Positions 1-6,724 of a stretch of DNA of 64,000 nt are shown one piece after another. The translations under genes and the position numbers were made by a program. The number at the start of each line of letters is the position of its first letter. The stretch's first letter is position 1. Location of the stretch: NCBI RefSeq assembly GCF_003574295.1, contig NZ_BHGK01000001.1, positions 248,001 to 312,000 of the forward strand, in the 5' to 3' direction. Under the pieces are notes generated by a model. The model did not search any database and had not been told where the DNA came from. It saw only the letters and a program-made list of their open reading frames with translations. The stretch is from Mediterraneibacter butyricigenes. Its GTDB lineage: Bacteria; Bacillota; Clostridia; Lachnospirales; Lachnospiraceae.

Positions 1-1531
1 TTCCAATTTTAAGAGCAGCCTTTGCAAAGTAAATATTATCAGAATAAATAATTGCATTCTTCATAATAACCGGTTCATACTCATGAAGTGTTGTCACTTG
101 ATAAGACCCCCAGGACGAATCTTTCTGCCATTCCAGACCTTCATTTCCAAAATCCTCTTTTGGATCTATGGTTTCCGTTTTCAACCCAATTCCTGCTACA
201 ACTGGCTTAAATGTTGAACCAGGACACCATACTTGACGGAAACGATTATATAAAGGTTTCTTTTCATCTTCATTTAATGATGTCCATTTTTCTGATGATA
301 GTCCTCGTATAAATTCATTATTGTCATAAGATGGAGTACTGACCAAGGCCAATACTTCTCCTGTATAAGGATTCATTGCAACAGAGCACCCCGGATCTTC
401 TTTAAACTGCTCATATAATGATTTTTGCAAGTCAGAATCTATCGTCAATCTTATATCTTTACCATCTTCTTTAAAAGTGCTTACAAGAACTTCTTTTTCT
501 TCCCCATCGCTATCTAGAATCTTTATATCACAACCATCTTTTCCTTTTAATTGCTTTTCGTATAATTTTTCCAACCCAGACCTTCCGATTACACTTTCGT
601 TTGTATATCCTTCCCCCGGATGATTTTCCAAATCCTCTGCCGTTACAGATTGTACATAACCAATTAAATGAGCGGCTGCTTCCCCTAACTCATAGGATCT
701 AACTTCCACATCTGACAACATAACCCCCGGAATTTCCAGAAGTTTATTCTGACGCTCCTGCTCCTCAAGCGTCTTTTCTTCTGGCTGTATTTTCATTAAA
801 TCTGTTTCTTTTACTTTCGGAATAGTTTCAATTGGTACAAAAGAATCTTCTTTCACCCACTTTGCTGTAAGTTTGTTATTTATTGTTTCTACGTCTATCT
901 TCAATAACTCTGCTATTTTTTCAAGAGATACATTCCTGTCTTCCAGCTTTCCCGGTATAATACCAACCGATGTCGCTACACCTTTTCCTGCAAGCATTTT
1001 ACCATTCCGATCTAATATTTCTCCTCGCTCCGCTTTTGAGGTAGTAACGCTTATTTTATCATCACTCTCTAAATCTGGAAAAATCAAACTATCCTGCCAT
1101 ACTAATTTATATCCCTGTTTTGTTTTTTTCAGTTCTACCATATTATCAAACTGTATTGTTCCGGCAATTGTATTACATGATGTTTCATACGAAAGCGTAA
1201 CTGTATCTGCTTTTTTCTCTTTCACAGCTATATGACTGATTTTAATGTCACTGACCTCTATTCCTTCGTATATCTTAGAATTTCGTTGTATGTATTCTTC
1301 TTTTGTCAAATAAACTTTTTCATCTGAATCTATCATAGTATACATTACTTCATATTCCTTTTTTTCAATATGATTCATATATTCCACAAGTGTGTCTTCT
1401 GGTGATTCCGTTATCGTCCTTTTTAATAAAACACCTCCTGAAACAGCAATTACTGTTATAGCTACTATCAGCCCAAAAATCTTACAAACGTAAGATTTTT
1501 GGATATTTTGCTTTTTTCGTCTTCTTTTCAT
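1..1531 (-). CDS. MecA-type class B penicillin-binding protein (3' end beyond window)
   Basis: Reading the complement from the ATG at 1531 gives an open frame of about 510 codons that runs off the window start, so the C-terminal part is missing. A lysine/arginine-rich N-terminus precedes one membrane anchor (about residues 17-36). An NTF2-like MecA_N region follows (about 45-145), then a PBP dimerisation region containing the SKAERGEILDRNG segment, then the start of the transpeptidase domain. The catalytic serine is seen in CPGSTFK (about residue 438) and the second motif as SDN (about 494). The KTG motif should lie outside the window. The family cross-links peptidoglycan at the outer face of the membrane, and MecA-like members can have low affinity for beta-lactams. 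Resistance here is an inference only. The start is supported by the AGAAAGGA ribosome site and by a promoter with a BlaI-like operator. Very AT-rich, suggesting transfer. Confidence 0.85.
   Translation of the reverse strand, partial: MKRRRKKQNIQKSYVCKIFGLIVAITVIAVSGGVLLKRTITESPEDTLVEYMNHIEKKEYEVMYTMIDSDEKVYLTKEEYIQRNSKIYEGIEVSDIKISHIAVKEKKADTVTLSYETSCNTIAGTIQFDNMVELKKTKQGYKLVWQDSLIFPDLESDDKISVTTSKAERGEILDRNGKMLAGKGVATSVGIIPGKLEDRNVSLEKIAELLKIDVETINNKLTAKWVKEDSFVPIETIPKVKETDLMKIQPEEKTLEEQERQNKLLEIPGVMLSDVEVRSYELGEAAAHLIGYVQSVTAEDLENHPGEGYTNESVIGRSGLEKLYEKQLKGKDGCDIKILDSDGEEKEVLVSTFKEDGKDIRLTIDSDLQKSLYEQFKEDPGCSVAMNPYTGEVLALVSTPSYDNNEFIRGLSSEKWTSLNEDEKKPLYNRFRQVWCPGSTFKPVVAGIGLKTETIDPKEDFGNEGLEWQKDSSWGSYQVTTLHEYEPVIMKNAIIYSDNIYFAKAALKIG
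1473..1502. repeat. 13-bp perfect palindrome inside the PBP coding start
   Basis: The arms at 1473-1485 (ccaaaaatcttac) and 1490-1502 are perfect reverse complements separated by aaac. The centre reads TACAAACGTA, one base away from the TACAnnTGTA core of BlaI/MecI operators. It lies about 10-19 codons into the PBP gene. It could be a second repressor site or an RNA hairpin. Confidence 0.7.
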
Positions 1532-1566
1532 AGATATTCCTTTCTTCTAATTTTTTTGTTTCTTAA

Positions 1567-1595
1567 ATCTTACATTTGTAATATTTAAAAGTCAA
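1567..1595 (-). promoter_or_regulatory. Promoter of the PBP gene with BlaI/MecI-like operator
   Basis: On the minus strand a -35 box TTGACT (1590-1595) is followed after exactly 17 bases by the -10 box TAAGAT (1567-1572). The sequence TACAAATGTA at 1571-1580 overlaps the -10 box and matches the TACAnnTGTA dyad bound by BlaI/MecI repressors (known consensus). A cognate repressor gene is not in the window. Confidence 0.75.
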
Positions 1596-1764
1596 GTAAA
1601 ATATAATGTTTTAAAAGAATACTTACTTATATAATTTTTTTGACTTTTATATTAAATCAAATCTTCACCATTAACAAATCCATACGATTTTAATAATTCT
1701 TTATCTTCTGAATTCCTTTCTTGCCTTAGATTAATATTATTGGGGATAATATCCGGGCATGAAA

Positions 1765-1803
1765 ATAGCCAGGTGATTCCTTGAGTTGGAACCATCTGGC
1801 TAT
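1765..1803 (-). terminator. Hairpin terminator after the RloAB-KAP operon
   Basis: The arms atagccaggtgattcc (1765-1780) and ggaaccatctggctat (1788-1803) pair with one mismatch and one wobble around a 7-base loop. On the minus strand a short U tract (ATTTTC) follows. It sits just after the KAP gene stop at 1817. Its sequence and its GGGCATG flank recur near 11803-11891. Confidence 0.7.
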
Positions 1804-1816
1804 GTAGATTTTATTT

Positions 1817-3457
1817 CTATTTTTTCACTATTTCTTCGACCAAAACTTCTATTCTATGTCTTGACATATGATCACAATCTTCTTTTATTTTTTTACAATA
1901 CTGCAAGAATTTTTCAGCATCCGAATGATACAAAACATACATAATATTATAACACGTATGATATCTATCTTCATCCACATTGTCTACTGGAAAAGAAATT
2001 CTATTATACAAATTGTCTATCTCTGATATGATAATATCATGATAATAACTACTATCAAAATTATTTCTAAGTTTATATGAATAATCATAAGCCTTTTTCC
2101 CATGAGTTGTTTTTTTCAAATATCCCACATATGTCTCTATTAAAAATTTCATCATCTCTTTATTTTCTTCTTGATATATTCTTTTTATCTTTTCCGCTGA
2201 CATGTGAAACAAATCATATGAATACGATAGCATTTCCTCTTTTCCATCTAAGACAGTTTTTTCCAGCATTTCTTCTAAAATATTTCTATATTCTGATAAA
2301 ACACTTTCATTATTTTCCTCTAAAACATCACTCCAAACAACATACGCATCTGCAAATTCATTTAATTCTGCTAAACTCTTTGCTTCAAGCATTTTCTCTC
2401 TTAAAATAGGTAATACACTCCTTATTTCCTCATCTGACTTATAATAATTAGACTTACCTCCCGAATTAAGAAATAGCTTGTATTCAGCATCCAATTGTTC
2501 TTCATTTAGTACCCCTTCCTCATAATATTTCAGTATCATTTCTACCAAATTTGTACTACACTTTATTCCATAAAGATATCTGCCAATTCTATGCTGAAGC
2601 ATATTTCCAATCGTATTTGTCATTTTTTCTACAGAATCAGTATTATCAGAATCAATTTCTTTATAGTACAAGTTTTCTACACTCTCCACAACAACAGCAA
2701 AGCATATTAACTTTAATTCTTTTTTAAATTGCTCACTCATATCACTATTACAAAACAATTTTACATCTTCAAAAAAACGTTGCGCCTTTTCGAGCGTCCG
2801 TAAATTTTTGACTTTATGGATTTCCAAGAATTTTTCAACAAAGTCTGCATGGATATTCATTTTACTCCATGTCACTTTCTCTGCACGTTCTGTAATATGA
2901 TATATTCTTTCAATGACCTTTTCATTATACTTTTCAAATACAACTTTTTTGTCCGATTGTATTTCATCTGTATTCGCAATCACAATAACTTTTACATAAT
3001 TACATTGCTTGAGTTCTTCTATAATTCCAAATATATCTTCCAAATTTATGTCATCACTCATTCTTTCCAAGTCATCTATTACAATAATATGAACAGAAGT
3101 AAACTCTTTTGACAATAATAGAAACATTTCTCTTTCATTGACTATACTTTGTACTGCTTCCTTTGCCTGACCAACTTTATCCCAGATTTTTGATGCGCCA
3201 TCTAAAATATTATTAGCTATTTCACCTATTTTCCCACCAATATTATTCTTTAAAGCCAATTGAAATAAAGCTTCATGATATATTTGCCTAGTGTCTTTCA
3301 AACCAAACATTGATATTTTACAAACATTGGGATTTGCTTCTAATGCCTCATTTACCGCATAAGATTTTCCAATTCCCCATGTTCCATCAAATAAAATTGC
3401 TCTATACGGTAGATGATCTATGTCACTGATTATATTTTTTATATTATCTGCTTTCAT
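1817..3457 (-). CDS. KAP-family P-loop NTPase, third gene of predicted defence operon
   Basis: A 546-residue protein starting MKADNIKNII. Walker A is GTWGIGKS (residues 25-32) and Walker B is HIIVIDDLER (about 123-132), the pattern of the KAP P-loop NTPase group. The C-terminal two thirds is alpha-helical looking, lysine/glutamate rich and unrecognised. No transmembrane insertion of the kind found in membrane KAP proteins is evident. A GTG fifteen bases upstream (3472) could also start the frame, but the AGGGGTGG ribosome site is better spaced for the ATG at 3457. The gene follows rloB after 36 bases and ends at a terminator, so it looks like the last gene of one transcription unit with rloA and rloB. 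KAP NTPases recur in bacterial conflict systems (family knowledge). Its role beside RloAB is an inference. Confidence 0.75.
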   Translation of the reverse strand: MKADNIKNIISDIDHLPYRAILFDGTWGIGKSYAVNEALEANPNVCKISMFGLKDTRQIYHEALFQLALKNNIGGKIGEIANNILDGASKIWDKVGQAKEAVQSIVNEREMFLLLSKEFTSVHIIVIDDLERMSDDINLEDIFGIIEELKQCNYVKVIVIANTDEIQSDKKVVFEKYNEKVIERIYHITERAEKVTWSKMNIHADFVEKFLEIHKVKNLRTLEKAQRFFEDVKLFCNSDMSEQFKKELKLICFAVVVESVENLYYKEIDSDNTDSVEKMTNTIGNMLQHRIGRYLYGIKCSTNLVEMILKYYEEGVLNEEQLDAEYKLFLNSGGKSNYYKSDEEIRSVLPILREKMLEAKSLAELNEFADAYVVWSDVLEENNESVLSEYRNILEEMLEKTVLDGKEEMLSYSYDLFHMSAEKIKRIYQEENKEMMKFLIETYVGYLKKTTHGKKAYDYSYKLRNNFDSSYYHDIIISEIDNLYNRISFPVDNVDEDRYHTCYNIMYVLYHSDAEKFLQYCKKIKEDCDHMSRHRIEVLVEEIVKK

Positions 3458-3493
3458 ACTGTATCTTTCCACCCCTATTTTTCATCTAACAAC

Positions 3494-4195
3494 TTATCTT
3501 CCATCATCCTTCCGAATCTCATCAATAATCCGACCTATATTACACGTAATCTGTCCCTTACACTGATGAATATCCTCATTGATTTTCTTTTCCTGTTCAA
3601 TAGCAATCTCTATATTTTTCGCCAGTTCTCCAATCGCAGCATTTTTCTTCGGATTGATTCCTGTTCTGGCAAGTAACAACTTATAGATAAATGTCTGATG
3701 TCCATCTTTTTCATTCTGGATAATCTGTTCAGCATTTGGCTCAATATCATCTTCGTATGAATTTTCATAATGTAACAACAGAAATAATTCAAATGCCGGA
3801 TTACTAACCGCTAATATATTCTTCTTTTCACCTTCAGCTACCAATTCATCATAATCAAGTACCTTCTCTTCAAAAATGTCTCCATCAAATACAACAATCA
3901 TCTTATCCCGTTCTTTATCAAACGCTATTTCTGGATTTTCTTTCTGATTTTCTGCAAACTCAATCAAACGTCTTGGAAATGAAATGTCCCTGTCTCCCTC
4001 TGTTTTTTCAAGTAACCGGATATCGATCAATGGATGAATATTTAACTCTTTTCGGATATCAATTAACTTTTTGAAATACCATGTTTCAGTATTTGCACCC
4101 TCACATATGAAAAAGTACTTACGATAAGGCTCAATCTGTTCTTCTTCATCTGTAGTTCTACTATTCCAATTCGTATAACTTCTTACTGGAGCCAA
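3494..4195 (-). CDS. rloB: RloB-family protein (predicted TOPRIM-like effector)
   Basis: A 233-residue protein. The N-terminal motif FFICEGANTETWYF (about residues 28-41) and the segment NPAFELFLLLHY (about 132-143) are the hallmarks of the RloB family. Acidic residues E32 and D104/D106 (in VVFDGDIF) are placed like the E...DxD metal site of TOPRIM nucleases, an inference from pattern. RloB proteins pair with RloA ATPases. The same pair is known as AbiLi/AbiLii among phage-resistance systems, and its layout resembles PARIS (AAA15 ATPase plus nuclease). The start is only 2 bases after the rloA stop, so the two genes are probably translationally coupled. The system is expected to act in the cytoplasm on phage infection; target and trigger are unknown. 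Confidence 0.85.
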   Translation of the reverse strand: MAPVRSYTNWNSRTTDEEEQIEPYRKYFFICEGANTETWYFKKLIDIRKELNIHPLIDIRLLEKTEGDRDISFPRRLIEFAENQKENPEIAFDKERDKMIVVFDGDIFEEKVLDYDELVAEGEKKNILAVSNPAFELFLLLHYENSYEDDIEPNAEQIIQNEKDGHQTFIYKLLLARTGINPKKNAAIGELAKNIEIAIEQEKKINEDIHQCKGQITCNIGRIIDEIRKDDGR

Positions 4196-4197
4196 GG

Positions 4198-5634
4198 CTA
4201 CTCCTCCTCTCTCGGTACAGAAATACTTTCTGCACTGTCGCGGCAGTCGTCAGGTGTCTGTGCAAGCACATCCGTCTGACTCGTTGCACGCGCAAAATCA
4301 AATGTTGAAAATACTGGTATCGCACCATACCTGCCTTCCAGATATGCCTTGCTCAAAACTTTATCGTATCTCTCCTTGAAACGATCTAAAGAATAAATAG
4401 AGCTTGCATTTTCTGCATTACGTTCTACAAACCAGATCTCATCCCTTCTAAAAATAGCCTGATCCATAATAGATGATTCATGTGTAGTGAACAATAGCTG
4501 CATACGCTGCTCATCATGTAGCTGCATAAACAATTGCAAAAATCGTTCTGTCAGCTTCGGATGTAAGCTTCTCTCCAATTCATCCACAACATAAAGAACA
4601 TCTTCTCGTTTATTCAACAGCATATCCATCAAATCAAATAATCTTCTTGTTCCATCTGATTCTTCATCAAAACCAAACTCATAAAATGACTTATTATGAT
4701 GCAACCGGATGGTTGTGACCTTCGGTTCAGAATGTCCTTCAACTTCGATATTAAAGAAAGTTTCCTTCGATCTCATCGTCATTCTAAATGATGGTTCTTC
4801 CTGCTCTTCCATTCTATTTTTTACATGTTGCATCATCTTATCAAATACTGATTTCGGCAATGCATTTGATAACTCATCCAATGTAATTTCTTCAATTTTC
4901 ACCTGGCTGATTCCCGTATCAAATGTTTGGATCAATTTGTTAATCAACTTCAGCGAATTATCATCATAATAATATTCCAGATCAATCAATGGTGTATCCG
5001 GTGTAATGATTGAAATATGGTTCTGAATCCAGTCGTATACATCCCGGAAGAACAACAATTTAGATCGTGTGCTATATTTTTTTCCACGATTCATTTCTGT
5101 TAAGAACAAAGATGTTTCATTTCCTTCAAAATCATCTGCATATGTTTCAAATTTATTTTTTTCTGTGTTTGTCAGCGTAATGCCATCATTTAACACCGGA
5201 CGTTTACTTCCTTCTCGCTCAAAGAGACATTTGGCTGAACCATTCTGATATAATTCATATAACCATTCTCCGGTTACTTTTCGTCTACTTAAAACTGCCG
5301 AAAAACCATAAGCATAAAATTTGTCACCTACAGTAATCTGAATTTCAAAACTACTTTCTCGTTCCTTATTCTCCTGGCGATTCTTACAAAACATCTGTGT
5401 AGCTTCTATTGGAATACCATTGCAGACACTGTCTTTAAAAAATTTAAAGAACAATGCCAGATTGGTCTTTCCAGATGCATTTGCTCCATAAACGACTGCA
5501 TATTTTAATAACTGGGTACTTTTTATCTTTAACCTGTGATTTGCATTTGTTCGTATTTTATTTGAGGAAATCATTGTCAGCTCTGCTGCTTTATCAAAAG
5601 ATTTAAAATTTTCAACACTTACTTTTACTAACAT
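4198..5634 (-). CDS. rloA: RloA/AbiLi-type AAA (ABC-like) ATPase
   Basis: A 478-residue ATP-binding protein of the AAA15/OLD-related class. It begins with the typical VENFKSF strand, then Walker A GANASGKT (residues 50-57). The ABC-like signature region SDGTRRLFDLM precedes Walker B VLYVVDELERSLHP, and the H-loop region is LLFTTHES. Family members partner with RloB or similar nucleases and are thought to sense infection and control the effector. The start ATG at 5634 follows GGTGGAGGTG. A promoter at 5655-5683 makes this the first gene of the RloA-RloB-KAP unit. The last 40 residues are rich in D, S, E and A and look disordered. The gene is AT-rich relative to the chromosome on the right. Confidence 0.85.
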   Translation of the reverse strand: MLVKVSVENFKSFDKAAELTMISSNKIRTNANHRLKIKSTQLLKYAVVYGANASGKTNLALFFKFFKDSVCNGIPIEATQMFCKNRQENKERESSFEIQITVGDKFYAYGFSAVLSRRKVTGEWLYELYQNGSAKCLFEREGSKRPVLNDGITLTNTEKNKFETYADDFEGNETSLFLTEMNRGKKYSTRSKLLFFRDVYDWIQNHISIITPDTPLIDLEYYYDDNSLKLINKLIQTFDTGISQVKIEEITLDELSNALPKSVFDKMMQHVKNRMEEQEEPSFRMTMRSKETFFNIEVEGHSEPKVTTIRLHHNKSFYEFGFDEESDGTRRLFDLMDMLLNKREDVLYVVDELERSLHPKLTERFLQLFMQLHDEQRMQLLFTTHESSIMDQAIFRRDEIWFVERNAENASSIYSLDRFKERYDKVLSKAYLEGRYGAIPVFSTFDFARATSQTDVLAQTPDDCRDSAESISVPREEE

Positions 5635-5654
5635 TCTTATACACCTCCACCTTT

Positions 5655-5683
5655 ATTATATGTTTTACTCTTCTCTCAGTCAA
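5655..5683 (-). promoter_or_regulatory. SigA-type promoter of rloA operon
   Basis: -35 TTGACT (5678-5683), 17-base spacer, -10 TATAAT (5655-5660) on the minus strand, about 20 bases before the rloA start. No operator is obvious inside it, suggesting constitutive expression. Confidence 0.8.
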
Positions 5684-5792
5684 TGTAAATTTTCTTATTT
5701 AGAGATTTTTTCGTTATATATTGTTTCTTTTTCTATTTTTAACAATTTTATTTTGAGTTATGCATATAATATCAATGTATAAGTCAGCTTTT

Positions 5793-5824
5793 TGTAGCGA
5801 CACTATTTTACTAATGCCGCTACA
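5793..5824. repeat. TGTAGCG inverted repeat between radC-like gene and rloA operon
   Basis: TGTAGCG (5793-5799) and CGCTACA (5818-5824) form a 7-bp inverted repeat across an 18-base AT-rich loop. Neither strand has a U tract directly after the stem in the direction of a nearby gene end, so it is not a clear terminator. The rest of 5635-5866 is AT-rich and shows no gene. Confidence 0.4.
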
Positions 5825-5866
5825 TGAAATATTACAATAAATAAAAACTTCTAATTCTTTTTTCTT

Positions 5867-6340
5867 CTATCTCTCCCAGTCCATCCTTCCTGTCACATTC
5901 AACATCTTTTCTTCTCGGAAGCTGAGCATCTTTCCATTAGTTCCACCGACAATGATATGATCCAGCAATTCTATCCCCAATAGCTGTCCGCACTTCTGCA
6001 GCTTTCTCGTAACAATCATATCCTCTTTTGACGGTTTCACATTGCCACTGGGATGATTATGAAGTCCAATGATTGCAGAAGCATTTGCCAGAATACTGCT
6101 CTTAAAAACTTCTCTGGGAATTACCAAAGATGCATTGATTGTTCCAACACTGACCAGATTCATATTGATTACCTGTCCATTATTTTTCATATTCAGGATG
6201 CAAAATACTTCTCTGTCATATTGCAATAACTCCTTCGCCATCAATTCTACAACAGCCTGTGGACTGTCCAACGTCTGCTCACTATAAAGAGACGGCTCTT
6301 TTACCAGACGGATATTCACAACTTCCAATTCATTCTCCAT
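5867..6340 (-). CDS. RadC-like JAB/MPN metalloprotease-fold protein
   Basis: A 157-residue protein with the JAMM metal signature: Glu44 (REVFCILN), HNHPSG with His94 and His96, and Asp107 (PSKED). It lacks the N-terminal helix-hairpin-helix region of chromosomal RadC, so it corresponds to the short RadC/YeeS-type JAB proteins common on conjugative elements and prophages. The biochemical role of this short type is not established; links to replication restart or anti-restriction are proposals from context. The ATG at 6340 overlaps the end of the 41-codon gene upstream, and the AAAGGAG site for it lies inside that gene. It is part of the small-gene string after the adhesin. Confidence 0.85.
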   Translation of the reverse strand: MENELEVVNIRLVKEPSLYSEQTLDSPQAVVELMAKELLQYDREVFCILNMKNNGQVINMNLVSVGTINASLVIPREVFKSSILANASAIIGLHNHPSGNVKPSKEDMIVTRKLQKCGQLLGIELLDHIIVGGTNGKMLSFREEKMLNVTGRMDWER

Positions 6341-6455
6341 CCTTCTGATCTCCTTTTGGAAATTCTACAACCAGAAGGACATTACTCTCTGAAGATTCCA
6401 CATATGCTTTCAATTGTGTTAATGTCATCTCCAAATATTTAGGTTGTTCCACCAT
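6330..6455 (-). CDS. Small 41-residue protein overlapping its neighbours
   Basis: A short frame beginning ATG at 6455 (a second in-frame ATG at 6458) reads MVEQPKYLEMTLTQLKAYVE and ends GDQKDGE. The ribosome site AAAGGAG is well placed. It overlaps the 3' end of the gene before it and its stop overlaps the first codons of the radC-like gene, a tight ICE-style gene chain. No family recognised. Absence of internal stops over 126 bases alone is weak evidence; the ribosome site and coupling make it credible. Confidence 0.5.
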   Translation of the reverse strand: MVEQPKYLEMTLTQLKAYVESSESNVLLVVEFPKGDQKDGE

Positions 6456-6687
6456 CATCTGCTCCTTTCGTTTCTTCCCTTGCTTCTGTTTTTCCTGACA
6501 AATAGCTTATCACTTTGTTTGTCTTAATGCTTTTCTGTAACTCACTGATAATGCACAGATCTGCTACATTCACTCCCGGCAAAGCAAGCATTTCATCCAT
6601 CGCCATATTGACAATCTCTTTTTCCGTTCCGTATCCGGCATAAAATAAACGCTGTAATACTTTTATTGCTTTCTGATTTTTTCCCAT
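6439..6687 (-). CDS. Small ICE protein of unknown function
   Basis: About 82 residues starting MGKNQKAIKVLQ, with a helical core containing LQRLFYAGYGTEKEIVNMA and a second stretch around VADLCIISELQKSIKTNKVI. The frame is open back to a TTG at 6753 inside the adhesin gene, but that extension is a run of K/R codons that mirrors the adhesin's E/K-rich tail in another frame and is probably not translated. No strong ribosome site precedes 6687, so reinitiation after the adhesin stop (6725) is likely. Function unknown. The position between an adhesin and a RadC-like gene is typical of Tn1549-like elements. Confidence 0.5.
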   Translation of the reverse strand: MGKNQKAIKVLQRLFYAGYGTEKEIVNMAMDEMLALPGVNVADLCIISELQKSIKTNKVISYLSGKTEAREETKGADDGGTT

Positions 6688-6724
6688 TTCATCATCAAAG
6701 GGCAGCTTATCGCCGCCCTCTGTT

